From a virus, in the IMG/VR virus record IMGVR_UViG_3300029448_000342, positions 1 to 26,588 of that record: a stretch of 26,588 nucleotides of DNA, one strand, 5' to 3'. Under the pieces are notes generated by a model, which worked only from the letters and a program-made list of their open reading frames with translations, did no database searches and had not been told where the DNA came from. Below are positions 1 through 7,917 of this stretch, piece after piece. Made by a program: the position numbers and the translations under genes. The first letter of the stretch is position 1; every line of letters starts with the position of its first letter.

Positions 1-283
1 TTGGACAAGTTTTTCCATACATCTCCATACAAGGTACTTGTACCTGTACAGGTCTTGAATCTGTTTGTCCTTTGATCCCTGCAAATGGCAGTTTGATCAT
101 GTTTCTTTCAGTCCAGAAAAAAGTGTTTGCAGTATCCTTATCGGGTAAGAATCTTAAAACTGCTTCTTGTCCTTCCTGTATATTCCAATGTGGATATATG
201 GCGTTGTCTCCGCCAGTTGTAGAAGTGGAGCGATTCACTTCTTGGGATTTTAACTTCGCTCTTATTTCAGCCAATGTAGCCAT
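1..283 (-). CDS. 32: gp32-like single-stranded DNA-binding protein (5' part, cut by window edge)
   Basis: The first 94 codons are open to the window edge. The protein begins MATLAEIRAKLKSQEVNRST, followed by an IYPHWNIQEG...LRFLPD segment at about residues 29-48 and Cys85 and Cys93 in PCMEMYGKTCP. This is the N-terminal layout of T4-like gp32: a basic lead-in for cooperative binding, then the start of the OB-fold core with its zinc-binding cysteines. gp32 coats ssDNA during phage replication, recombination and repair. The start is fixed by a strong TAGGAGGC ribosome site 7 nt upstream, at about 291-298. The gene lies downstream of the radical SAM gene that ends at 392, with its own leader. 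The C-terminal half is missing because of the edge, so it cannot be judged. An ORF on the opposite strand here is a shadow. Confidence 0.88.
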   Translation of the reverse strand, partial: MATLAEIRAKLKSQEVNRSTSTTGGDNAIYPHWNIQEGQEAVLRFLPDKDTANTFFWTERNMIKLPFAGIKGQTDSRPVQVQVPCMEMYGKTCP

Positions 284-297
284 AATGTAAGCCTCCT

Positions 298-321
298 ATG
301 TTTGTGCCTATGTTTGTGCCT
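298..321. repeat. Tandem 12-bp direct repeat in the gp32 leader
   Basis: ATGTTTGTGCCT occurs twice head-to-tail with no mismatch. In the transcript it reads AGGCACAAACAT twice, immediately before AGGAGGC. A third copy of the core AGGCACAAA lies just before the 59-aa ORF near 16650. Confidence 0.85.
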
Positions 322-358
322 AAATGTATCTTAAGCATTTACACTTAATATACACAGA

Positions 359-366
359 TATTTATC
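359..366 (-). promoter_or_regulatory. Late-promoter-like box upstream of gp32
   Basis: GATAAATA on the minus strand matches the T4 late consensus TATAAATA at 7 of 8 positions. It sits about 75 nt before the gp32 start, so unlike most boxes here it would give a true 5' leader. Confidence 0.5.
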
Positions 367-391
367 TAAAGTCTACTACTATTATTGGTAA

Positions 392-1273
392 TTATGAACC
401 ACACGATTGTATACAAACAGGTAACCAATTTTTTTCATCAAAGTTTTTTTGTATATTGTGATTTTCTAATTTTCCGTTTCTTACACCAATCATACAACAA
501 GGTGCTAATACTCCATATGCATTTAAAAATATGCTAGGCATAGATAAATGCACACAATTATTTTTTTCTACTTTTGTTTTTACGTATTTTGGATCCTGTA
601 TAGTGTTTAATAATCCATTATTGTGTCTTTGCCATGTTTCAAGATGTTTGCTCCATGGCTCTATTTTAATTTCTTTACCTGTTCGAAAATGATAACTTTT
701 TTCTTCATACCTAGCATCTTTGATGAATCGAAATTCTTTGAAGCCTAATTTTTGACTAAGTTTTAGACAGTCTTTAATTTGATGTTCGTTATGCTTAAAA
801 GGAATGAACTGCCAAACTGCATGGCCTCCAGCATCAATAAAAGCAGTTGCATTTTCTAAAATTTTTTTAAAGTTGGTGCCTTGTCTGTAATATGAATGAG
901 TATCTTCCAACCCATCCAAAGCAAACCAAACTTCACTGTTTCCTTTAAATTTTTTACCAAGTTGTTGCCACCATTTCTTTGATCTTAAACTTCCATTTGT
1001 TTGTAACTGCAAATATAATTTTTTTTCGTAGATTATGTCTAGTTGTTTATCAATCAGTTTACTTGCACATGGATCTCCCAAGTTCCCACAGAAAATTACA
1101 TGCTCTAATTTAGGCAACGAATCTATTACTTCTTTTAATCTTGTAGGATCTAAGTCTGTAAGTTTAACATTTTTAGATAGGCCGTAACCATTGTTGTTTC
1201 TTGGGCAACTAGGGCACCAAGCATTACATCTAGTGGTAGGCTCTACATGAAGCCATTTTATGGTGTTAAACAT
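392..1273 (-). CDS. Radical SAM protein with C-terminal SPASM-like cysteines
   Basis: This 293-aa protein has a radical SAM 4Fe-4S motif, C16-x3-C20-x2-C23 (TRCNAWCPSC). A glycine-containing strand segment (FCGNLGDP, about 61-68) stands in the GGEP position, and an LQTNG strand lies at about 90-94. Further cysteines in the C-terminus (240, 259, 260, 287, 291) resemble a SPASM/twitch domain that would hold an auxiliary cluster. Such enzymes cleave S-adenosylmethionine to a 5'-deoxyadenosyl radical and often modify peptides or proteins. The substrate is unknown. It is cytoplasmic, with no signal peptide. A CTTAAATA late-type box lies 6 nt before the ATG and no Shine-Dalgarno is visible. It is transcribed after the 595-aa gene and a second radical SAM gene, to which it is not closely similar. 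Confidence 0.82.
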   Translation of the reverse strand: MFNTIKWLHVEPTTRCNAWCPSCPRNNNGYGLSKNVKLTDLDPTRLKEVIDSLPKLEHVIFCGNLGDPCASKLIDKQLDIIYEKKLYLQLQTNGSLRSKKWWQQLGKKFKGNSEVWFALDGLEDTHSYYRQGTNFKKILENATAFIDAGGHAVWQFIPFKHNEHQIKDCLKLSQKLGFKEFRFIKDARYEEKSYHFRTGKEIKIEPWSKHLETWQRHNNGLLNTIQDPKYVKTKVEKNNCVHLSMPSIFLNAYGVLAPCCMIGVRNGKLENHNIQKNFDEKNWLPVCIQSCGS

Positions 1274-1279
1274 AAAGAT

Positions 1280-1287
1280 TATTTAAG
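1280..1287 (-). promoter_or_regulatory. Late-promoter-like box abutting the radical SAM gene at 1273
   Basis: CTTAAATA on the minus strand, 6 nt from the ATG. If used like a T4 late -10 box, transcription would begin at or next to the start codon. Confidence 0.4.
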
Positions 1288-1309
1288 ATAGTAAAGATTA
1301 TATAAAAAT

Positions 1310-3097
1310 TTATTGATAGTTTGCTAGGTTAACTATTCTGTCTACTTCTTCGTCAACGCCTGCGATGTTGAAACCGCTGTCTTCTTTTTTGTCTTCGTTT
1401 AAAGATTCTTTTACTTCAGTTTCTTCTTCTTGAAAAAATTCTTCTAATTTTAAACCTGCAAGTTCAATTGCATCTTTCAGTGTGTATTCTTTGTCGCCTA
1501 CCTTGAACTTGTCGCCTGCTTTCATGCCCGCCGCTTTGGCCTTTTGCACTGCCATTGCAAATTCATTACCTTCTGCTTTTGGTTCTTCGGCTGGAACTTG
1601 TAAAGCACTTTTTTCAATATTGTCTGCCCACTGCTCAAACTGTTCTGCTTCTTTTGGTTTTCCTTTTCTGTCTACTTTAGGTTTATATGCTCCTGGATCC
1701 ATTCTTACTTCATCTCCGTATTTTGGATTGGCCTGCATTTTTTTGTAGTCATCAATGTATCTTTTTGCTAATTGGATAGCAAGTTTCTTATTTTTCATAT
1801 AGTCTGCACTTGGTTCAAAGAATGGTGCTCCTTCTTGCTCTAGTTCATCAGCAACTCTAGAAGCAAAGTTTGCAATGTTGTCTTCTTCATCGCCTTTAGA
1901 TAAAATTCTTGATGCTATGTCTGACATTATTGATCCCAACATAGTATTTTTATTTGTAAATTTTGTAACTTTAAGCATGTTGTCTGCTGATGGGTCTTTT
2001 CTTAAAACTAATTTCTTTTCTGGATCATTTAAAAAACCTTGTACAACTGCACCGTAGTTTACAGGTGCCGGTGCTTTAGGTTCTTTGTCTTTGAATTCAC
2101 TCATTACTCTGTGAATCAAAGGTAAAGCATCTTCAACTCTACTGTCTAAATTTTTTAATGTAAATTTGTCTTTATAAGAATTTGCTGTTTCATCGTCTAA
2201 TTCAATTGCTTCTTGCTTTCTATAACCTTTACAACTTGATTCATAATGGCCTTGTTTTGATAAATTTTTAATATACATTCTTAAATTTTCAAGTGTCATT
2301 TTTGTTTGTTCAATTATGTCACCTGCATTGTCATTAAGTTGGTCTTTGTTAGAAGCATATCTTTGAAAGGAAGCCAGTTTAGCAATATCTTCTGAAGTTT
2401 GTATAATATGTTGACCAAAGTCATCGTGTGGTCTTCCACCATTTGCTACGTGTCTGGTCATTGCTCTAGCGCCTGCTAAATGGATCACAGGATATTTGAA
2501 TCTTTCACCGTCTTCGTTTTCAATGTATAATGAGTTAATGTGTCTTGATCTTGCACCAGGTACAGTTTCGTCAACTGGTCCTGAGTGTCTAATTATTAAT
2601 CTTGTTTTGTCTAGATTTTCATATGAACTTTTACGTGTGCCTGTTAAGCCTTCTTTGACTTCAACGCCTGCAAGTTTAGTAATTCTGTTTAGTTCTTCTG
2701 ACATTCCATCAGTATTTACCGTTTGTCCTGTGTCAGCCATATTTTGATAATCCTGCTTGGATAGGCTTGATTTAGTAATGTCTCTTATGTCAAACTTGAT
2801 TTGGTGCTCTACAGCAAAGTCTTTAAGTTCTTTTATAAAACTATACCAGTCTTTTTTGTCGTCTTCTTCAATTTTTGCTACCATGTCACGGTTATAAAAC
2901 ACTTTCATTGACTCACCATCAGCCAATGATATCGAAATTCTCCCAAATTTGTCCTCATCTTCTGTAAATTCAAAGTCAAAAAACACCGCTTTTTTTGGAT
3001 CTGCAGTGGCATTGCCCTGAGAATCACCAATAGTAATGTTTCCAAACTTGCTTCTTATTTTGTTAAACAGGTCGTTAGAGGTTTTTTCTGAGATCAT
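1310..3097 (-). CDS. Conserved T4-like phage protein of unknown function (595 aa)
   Basis: No enzymatic motif is recognisable. The N-terminal ~110 residues look globular, with acidic patches. A short NRITKLAGV segment follows at 137-145, then a mixed region of conserved appearance (about 165-330). The C-terminus is a charged, Lys/Glu/Ala-rich, probably flexible tail (about 450-580). It ends in VDRIVNLANYQ, which echoes the NRITKLAG segment. The same type of motif (ILKLAGV) occurs in the 320-aa protein at 6954-7916. Large charged proteins like this are common in marine T4-like phages and are annotated only as hypothetical or virion proteins. It sits between two radical SAM genes, so it is a candidate partner or substrate for them, but that rests on position alone. 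A CATAAATA box lies 4 nt before the ATG. Confidence 0.75.
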   Translation of the reverse strand: MISEKTSNDLFNKIRSKFGNITIGDSQGNATADPKKAVFFDFEFTEDEDKFGRISISLADGESMKVFYNRDMVAKIEEDDKKDWYSFIKELKDFAVEHQIKFDIRDITKSSLSKQDYQNMADTGQTVNTDGMSEELNRITKLAGVEVKEGLTGTRKSSYENLDKTRLIIRHSGPVDETVPGARSRHINSLYIENEDGERFKYPVIHLAGARAMTRHVANGGRPHDDFGQHIIQTSEDIAKLASFQRYASNKDQLNDNAGDIIEQTKMTLENLRMYIKNLSKQGHYESSCKGYRKQEAIELDDETANSYKDKFTLKNLDSRVEDALPLIHRVMSEFKDKEPKAPAPVNYGAVVQGFLNDPEKKLVLRKDPSADNMLKVTKFTNKNTMLGSIMSDIASRILSKGDEEDNIANFASRVADELEQEGAPFFEPSADYMKNKKLAIQLAKRYIDDYKKMQANPKYGDEVRMDPGAYKPKVDRKGKPKEAEQFEQWADNIEKSALQVPAEEPKAEGNEFAMAVQKAKAAGMKAGDKFKVGDKEYTLKDAIELAGLKLEEFFQEEETEVKESLNEDKKEDSGFNIAGVDEEVDRIVNLANYQ

Positions 3098-3101
3098 GCA
3101 G

Positions 3102-3109
3102 TATTTATG
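3102..3109 (-). promoter_or_regulatory. Late-promoter-like box abutting the 595-aa gene
   Basis: CATAAATA (7 of 8 to TATAAATA) lies between the TAG of the upstream radical SAM gene and the next ATG, with a 4-nt gap. It is the tightest spacing in the window. Confidence 0.5.
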
Positions 3110-3110
3110 G

Positions 3111-4646
3111 CTATTTTATGTATTTTCGACATTCTTCAAGTTGTGGTATGTAGTCTGACAATTTCGAGCCTCTTTTTTTGTCTAAAGTATCGTTGTAATA
3201 AAAAAAGTTTGATAATTTTTCTTTATCAAATGTATTATTTTTGGAGTAGTAATCATAAAGTGCATCAACAATTGTTTTTGCTCCTCTTTCTTGGTGATAG
3301 TAACATTTTGTTTCTTTTGCTTTTTTTAAACTTTTCAAAACTAAATTTCTATTAGGATGATTCCATGCTGACAATAAATCATGTCTATAGCCTGCGTGAT
3401 TAAGTTGAATTGTAGCGTATGGAAATTCTTTGTCAAAAAACTGCATAGTTTCTCCTATTTCGTGAACATTGTATATCGATATCACTGATATTATATGTAT
3501 TCCAGCACCATTTTTTTTCAACTTATGTATGTTCTGTATTTGTATTTTACTAGTTGTACCCCATCGAGAATATTCTGTTGTTTTTGGTGTTCCATCTATA
3601 CTACAAGTAAACCAAAGTTTAGGAAATTTTTTAAAAAGTTTAAACAATGGTTCACTGATTTTTACTGCATTGGTGTTTATATTAATTTCAAAATTTGTTT
3701 TGTTTTTATTAATACATTTTCGTAAAAAACCGTATACTTCTGGCATGACTGTAGGTTCTCCTCCAGCAATGTATACTCTTTTAATAGTGTCTAAATTTAG
3801 AAGATTAAAACTAGGAGTGTTCAGTATCGACTTGTCATAATCACTATGTGTTACTAATGCTTGAAATTTTTTATCTTTAATTGATTCTGTTTCTTTTTTT
3901 ATAAGGTGGCTGTACATTGGAGCACACATTCTACATTTTATATTACATTTATTTGAAGGCCTTACTTCAAAATAAACTGGATTTTGTAATTTTTGTAAGT
4001 CGTTTGTATTTTTAAGTTTTAATTTTGTAATCCAATCAAAACTATCGGTCCATCTCATATCTTTCATACCTTTTTTTTCAAAATCATAACACATTTGACA
4101 GCCGCTTAGTTTTTTTCCTTTTAGCATTTTTTGTCTCACTTTTAGGTAGTCAGGATCTGTTTTCCAATTTTTTATATCTTTTCTTTTTTTAATTCTAGTC
4201 CAATTTCTTCCGCATAGGTTTGTGTAACCACTTTGGCCATCGTGCATTAAAATCCATGGATTCATGCAAATGCTTTTGTTTTTGTTAAAAATTTTTTCCC
4301 AATTATATAGATATTGCATATTGTTTTTGTTTTGTACTTCAACGGAGACACCTGCTTCATTTAAATCATTTACAAGTTTCCACATGGCTAAAAAAATACG
4401 TGAATGTGAAAATTGCTCCTGCTTTTGATCTATAAGCACTACTTTAGAAAACAATTTTGCTTTTTTTATAATGTCTTTTTGTTGAAAAACTACTGGGCCA
4501 ATATGATAGCAACCTGATTCTAGTTTGTCTACTCCTTCTAAAGAACCTCTAAAAATAAGGTTGTTTTCTTTTGAAAATTTTTCCGTAAGTTTATGTCCCC
4601 ACGCATCCGCAGACGAGTTATCAGCAAGGCATAATACTTTTTGCAT
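3111..4646 (-). CDS. Twitch-type radical SAM protein (511 aa)
   Basis: The radical SAM core lies in the C-terminal half: C234-x3-C238-x2-C241 (NKCNIKCRMC), then AGGEPT at 294-299 and a strand with INTNA near 325. An extra cysteine-bearing region precedes it (C127, C145, C183, C186; ICMNPW...LCGRNW...CQMC), as in the twitch-domain radical SAM proteins seen in marine phages and bacteria, where it may hold a second Fe-S cluster. The first ~110 residues have no clear family but look like a Rossmann-like lead-in. The reaction and substrate are unknown; peptide or protein modification is the commonest role of relatives. The gene begins 15 nt after the terminase stop, with a TTTAAATA box between them and no Shine-Dalgarno, so it is probably expressed with the late genes. 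Confidence 0.85.
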   Translation of the reverse strand: MQKVLCLADNSSADAWGHKLTEKFSKENNLIFRGSLEGVDKLESGCYHIGPVVFQQKDIIKKAKLFSKVVLIDQKQEQFSHSRIFLAMWKLVNDLNEAGVSVEVQNKNNMQYLYNWEKIFNKNKSICMNPWILMHDGQSGYTNLCGRNWTRIKKRKDIKNWKTDPDYLKVRQKMLKGKKLSGCQMCYDFEKKGMKDMRWTDSFDWITKLKLKNTNDLQKLQNPVYFEVRPSNKCNIKCRMCAPMYSHLIKKETESIKDKKFQALVTHSDYDKSILNTPSFNLLNLDTIKRVYIAGGEPTVMPEVYGFLRKCINKNKTNFEININTNAVKISEPLFKLFKKFPKLWFTCSIDGTPKTTEYSRWGTTSKIQIQNIHKLKKNGAGIHIISVISIYNVHEIGETMQFFDKEFPYATIQLNHAGYRHDLLSAWNHPNRNLVLKSLKKAKETKCYYHQERGAKTIVDALYDYYSKNNTFDKEKLSNFFYYNDTLDKKRGSKLSDYIPQLEECRKYIK

Positions 4647-4653
4647 ATAAAGT

Positions 4654-4661
4654 TATTTAAA
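4654..4661 (-). promoter_or_regulatory. Late-promoter-like box abutting the 511-aa radical SAM gene
   Basis: TTTAAATA directly follows the terminase TAG and lies 7 nt before the next ATG. Confidence 0.38.
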
Positions 4662-6257
4662 CTATGTGCCGAGGTTGGCAAAAATAGGCATTGGCGCAGT
4701 GTATTCAGATGTCCTGTTAGTCCACTGTTCAAAAATTTTAGGATCAAAATCTGCTAGGACTTTCATCATACGTGTTGCTAACAGACATGCACTTACTAAA
4801 TCGTCGTGTTCTCCTGGTTTGCCTTTATAACTTACTCCTGTTGCAACAAAGTTTTTAAGTTCTGTTATCAAAGGTTTGGAGTTTATTTCCATTTTGTTGT
4901 TTTCTACTAGTTCTTTAAATTTTGCACAAGCGTCAATTTTGTGTTTTGCAGTGGTGTTAAATCCTCTTCGAAACTTTCTTCTATGTCCTTTTCTAATTGG
5001 CTCACTTAAAAACATACCCATAATATTTTCTTCTCCGATGTCCATTACTCTCATCAAAGCGGCCTCACCAAGTGTGTTGTTTTCCATACTATAAAAGATA
5101 CTAGGTGACGCAGTTGAATCTTGTTCCATTATTGTATCATGAATGTATTTTGTTATGCTTTGTAAAATTCTAATTTGCTGATTAGCCGGTGTTGTGTTGT
5201 GATGCCACTCGCCGACCTGTTTAAATGTTGGTAGTTCAAATATTTGTATGGCCGCATAATCTCCACCTGTACCTAAACTTGGATCAAGTGCTACCATATA
5301 TGTGTGTTTTGCTTTTGGTTTCGAATACCATCTTACTTGGCCTTGATTCCAAATAGGATCTACGCCTTCTAGTTCAACTAATCTTACACTGTTTATTAAT
5401 GTTTCATCATAGATTAAGAATTCACATTCATGTTCTCTTCTAAATCTTTCATCGCCAATTCTTGATTTTTCTTGTTCTGCCCATGCTTCATTTCTGTCAG
5501 GATGTTCACTCCAATGTGCTTTCATGGCATAAAAACCATTTGTTCCAACAACATTATCATTTCCAAAGTCATCGAATCTTTTTTGTGCTTCTTTCCAGAT
5601 CAAAGCAAATTGATCTTCATCTGAATTGGGTGTTGACGTAATTAAACATTTACCACCTGTGGACAGTGTTGGTGATAGTGATGTCCAAAACTCAACTGCT
5701 TTTTCTGGTGGTTGAACGAATGCAAACTCATCACAATAGATTAATGTTAAGGACATACCCCGTCCTGTGTTTTCAGTTGTGGTGGTTGCCATAATTTTTG
5801 AACCGTTGTCAAATTCAATACTGTTTCTATTGTATTGTGTTACACCTGCCTTAATCCAACTTGGCAACATTTCATACGCATAACGTACTCTTGACATAAT
5901 GTCAGAAGCACCTGCATATTTGTGTGCGGCAATTAGTATCTGTGAATCTGGCTTGAACATAGCATACCATATTAGATAACCTGACGCACAAGTAGTTTTT
6001 CCTGTTTGCCTAGGCAACATAGCAATGCTAAATCTATGATCGTTGTAACTTTGTATTAGCCTTTTTTGATAATCATAAGGTTTAAAAGCCATTGATCCTT
6101 TTGTTGGATGTTGTATTTGCATGAAAGTTTCCATAAAAAAAAGTGGACCATTTTTTTCGTCCATACACTTTTCAAGTTGTAACACTTGATCTTTTGTGTA
6201 TTTGTGTTTCTTATTGGCTTTTTTAATTTGTTCGCTGTCTAATGATACATATGCCAT
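4662..6257 (-). CDS. 17: Terminase large subunit (gp17-like)
   Basis: This is the packaging motor ATPase and headful nuclease that pumps DNA into the prohead through the portal. The 531-aa protein is complete. It carries Walker A at about 82-89 (PRQTGKTT), Walker B at about 172-177 (LIYCDE, with the catalytic Glu), and a coupling motif at about 206-211 (ITSTPNS). The RNase H-like nuclease domain follows, with acidic residues at Asp325 (ALDPSLG), Glu391 (SMENNT) and Asp484/485 (EHDDLVSA). Length and motif order fit cyanophage-type gp17. No intron or intein interrupts it. It lies 16 nt downstream of the oxygenase-like gene. No clear Shine-Dalgarno or TAAATA box precedes it, so it may be read from the upstream promoter. 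Confidence 0.97.
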   Translation of the reverse strand: MAYVSLDSEQIKKANKKHKYTKDQVLQLEKCMDEKNGPLFFMETFMQIQHPTKGSMAFKPYDYQKRLIQSYNDHRFSIAMLPRQTGKTTCASGYLIWYAMFKPDSQILIAAHKYAGASDIMSRVRYAYEMLPSWIKAGVTQYNRNSIEFDNGSKIMATTTTENTGRGMSLTLIYCDEFAFVQPPEKAVEFWTSLSPTLSTGGKCLITSTPNSDEDQFALIWKEAQKRFDDFGNDNVVGTNGFYAMKAHWSEHPDRNEAWAEQEKSRIGDERFRREHECEFLIYDETLINSVRLVELEGVDPIWNQGQVRWYSKPKAKHTYMVALDPSLGTGGDYAAIQIFELPTFKQVGEWHHNTTPANQQIRILQSITKYIHDTIMEQDSTASPSIFYSMENNTLGEAALMRVMDIGEENIMGMFLSEPIRKGHRRKFRRGFNTTAKHKIDACAKFKELVENNKMEINSKPLITELKNFVATGVSYKGKPGEHDDLVSACLLATRMMKVLADFDPKIFEQWTNRTSEYTAPMPIFANLGT

Positions 6258-6273
6258 AGTATATTACTTATTT

Positions 6274-6924
6274 CTATTCATCACCAGTTTGTATTATGAT
6301 ATAGTCTTTAAAATCTATTCCACTGGATTTAAAATTATTGCTACAATGTGGTTGTGATCTTCTTCCCCTAAAAGCATTACCTTTTGTCCATTCACCTATT
6401 CCGTCCAGTTTTAAAAAATCAATAAGTTTTGGATTATGATAGTAAGCATTAGTTAAGTCTAGTTCGTTCCTTAAATTATTTGTTTTTTCTTTTGTGTCAA
6501 AATTTTGTGCGGAAATCCAATTGTCAAATATTGGTTCGAATACCTTTTCATTGAACCAAATTGTTTTTATTTTTTTATTAAATGTTAAAGGTATTATAAT
6601 AGTGTCTCCGTCTCTTTTATCTTCTGCAATATCAACATGCACAGCAATTGGTAAAATTCCTCTAGCAAAATTCATATATGATCCTTGTAAAATTTTCTTT
6701 GGTATCCCAAAACTTGCTATGGCTAACATAATTTCTTTTCTTATTTTTTTGTCTATGATTTCACCCCTTTTAGATTGATAGTCTTTTTCTTTATCTATAC
6801 CATAAAGATTTTTTAAAATTTTTTTATTACATTGCCATTGAAAGTCATTAAACTTTGGCAAACTTTCGTCAAAATATATCCTGAATTGATCAATTATATC
6901 GTGTGGAATGGTAATGTTGTCCAT
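6274..6924 (-). CDS. 2OG-Fe(II) oxygenase-like protein (216 aa)
   Basis: The central part reads LPIAVHVDIAEDKRDGDTII, with a His96-x-Asp98 pair and a following double strand (TIIIPLTF...TIWFN). A distal His193 lies in RGRRSQPHCSNNF, followed by a strand (DYIIIQT). This HxD...H order fits the iron-binding facial triad of 2-oxoglutarate-dependent dioxygenases that are frequent in marine T4-like phages. The downstream residue expected to bind 2-oxoglutarate (Arg/Lys) is not certain; Lys199 or nearby residues are candidates. The substrate is unknown; hydroxylation of a protein side chain or a nucleobase is possible. It sits between a virion-type gene and the terminase gene, with a CTTAAATA box 5 nt before its ATG, which argues for late expression. 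Confidence 0.65.
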   Translation of the reverse strand: MDNITIPHDIIDQFRIYFDESLPKFNDFQWQCNKKILKNLYGIDKEKDYQSKRGEIIDKKIRKEIMLAIASFGIPKKILQGSYMNFARGILPIAVHVDIAEDKRDGDTIIIPLTFNKKIKTIWFNEKVFEPIFDNWISAQNFDTKEKTNNLRNELDLTNAYYHNPKLIDFLKLDGIGEWTKGNAFRGRRSQPHCSNNFKSSGIDFKDYIIIQTGDE

Positions 6925-6929
6925 ACAAC

Positions 6930-6937
6930 TATTTAAG
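6930..6937 (-). promoter_or_regulatory. Late-promoter-like box abutting the oxygenase-like gene
   Basis: CTTAAATA, 5 nt before the ATG, in the 29-nt gap after the preceding gene. Confidence 0.4.
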
Positions 6938-6953
6938 GATGTCTAAGATAAGG

Positions 6954-7916
6954 TTACTTTTTGTCTTCTACAGACTCTGCTTTTTTGGCTTCTGCCTGGT
7001 ACTGTTTTTTAAAACTTTCGTACTGTGCAGTTAAACTGTTAGCAATGTCTTCTGCTGTAAGTTCATTGTCGCCTGGATGACCTTTTTTGACTTGCACTTT
7101 TTGTCTGTTCAATCCACCTGAATGTAAATTAACTAAGTCATCAACTGATTGAACTTTTTGATCATTTGTATAACCTGCTGGTGAATTTGCAAGTTCTGTT
7201 TCGTCTGCTGGTTCTTCAGCACCCATCATTTTTGCGTCAACTGGTTTAACACCTGCTAGTTTTAAAATTGTCATCATCATGCCCATTTCTTCTGGAGAAT
7301 CTGTCATGATGTGCATGTCTTCTTTTACTGTTTCTTTTTTCATTTCTTTATCCTTTGCCGCTTTTTTCATTGGTTCTGTTTTGTTGCCGTCTTTGTCTAG
7401 ATCTAAAAAATCTGGTTTTGCTTTCTCTTCTGTTTTTGGTTCTACAGTTTCGTCTACTGCTTTACCTGCATCATCAAACTTGTCAGCAACCATCTTCATT
7501 GCAGTTTCTATTTCGTAACTCTGTGGGAAACTTGCTTTGTCTTTTTCAGCACTCATCGCTTTCATAACTTCTGCTTTTGGCATTTTTAAATCACCATCAT
7601 CTGTAGTGTAGTTGCCAATAAATTCTTGTGCACCGATGTGTATATCGCTCATGCCACCTTCTTTAACTGATTCTTCTTTTGCCATTTCTGCTTTATGTTT
7701 TGCATACATTTCTGCCGCTTTAGCATAGTCAGTGAAGTTCATTTTTTCTACTGGTGGAAGGTTTTCTCTTTTCAAGAAATCTTGAAAACTGTGACAGTGT
7801 TCTTGCACTGGCTTTTCTGTTTGTGTCATCTCTGTGCTTTTTATTGCATCAGATACTTCATGACCTTGCGTTTCGTATTCTCTTAATTTGTTTAGTATGT
7901 CGATCATTTCTGCCAT
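6954..7916 (-). CDS. Charged phage protein, probable virion or prohead component (320 aa)
   Basis: The function is not recognised. The protein is rich in Lys, Glu, Met and Ala. It has a DLDKDGNKTEPMKKAAKDKE stretch in the middle and an ILKLAGVKPVDAK segment towards the C-terminal third. Proteins with the DLDxDGNK and KLAG motifs recur in marine T4-like phages as unassigned structural or prohead genes. I chose Met at 7916 (MAEMIDILNKLREYE) rather than the longer open frame. That ATG directly follows the TAA of the upstream gene (one base between them) and has an AGAGAAGA-like ribosome site. The longer N-terminus would overlap the upstream gene by about 110 nt in a lysine-rich stretch. The helical, low-complexity composition fits a scaffold or core role, which is inferred. 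Confidence 0.7.
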   Translation of the reverse strand: MAEMIDILNKLREYETQGHEVSDAIKSTEMTQTEKPVQEHCHSFQDFLKRENLPPVEKMNFTDYAKAAEMYAKHKAEMAKEESVKEGGMSDIHIGAQEFIGNYTTDDGDLKMPKAEVMKAMSAEKDKASFPQSYEIETAMKMVADKFDDAGKAVDETVEPKTEEKAKPDFLDLDKDGNKTEPMKKAAKDKEMKKETVKEDMHIMTDSPEEMGMMMTILKLAGVKPVDAKMMGAEEPADETELANSPAGYTNDQKVQSVDDLVNLHSGGLNRQKVQVKKGHPGDNELTAEDIANSLTAQYESFKKQYQAEAKKAESVEDKK

Positions 7917-7917
7917 G

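Larger units (their letters stand above)
284..391 (-). promoter_or_regulatory. gene 32 leader with tandem repeat and small hairpin
   Basis: The 108 bases between the radical SAM stop and the gp32 start hold several elements. A GATAAATA late-promoter-like box lies about 75 nt from the start codon. A possible hairpin at 321-341 has a 6-bp stem TAAATG/CATTTA and a 9-nt loop. Two exact tandem copies of a 12-mer (plus strand ATGTTTGTGCCT) occupy 298-309 and 310-321. The Shine-Dalgarno sequence directly abuts the repeat. T4 gp32 is known to repress its own translation by binding its leader, so an RNA control role is plausible, but that is inferred. Confidence 0.5.

Noticed and set aside
72-290. Plus-strand 72-aa open frame
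   Set aside because: It lies antisense to the clear gp32 start, has no ribosome site, and its protein resembles nothing.
298-321. CRISPR-like or attachment-site reading of the tandem repeat
   Set aside because: There are only two copies and no spacer, and they lie in a leader next to a ribosome site.
4538-4747. Minus-strand 69-aa frame across the gp17/radical SAM junction
   Set aside because: It is out of frame with both well-supported genes and has no ribosome site.
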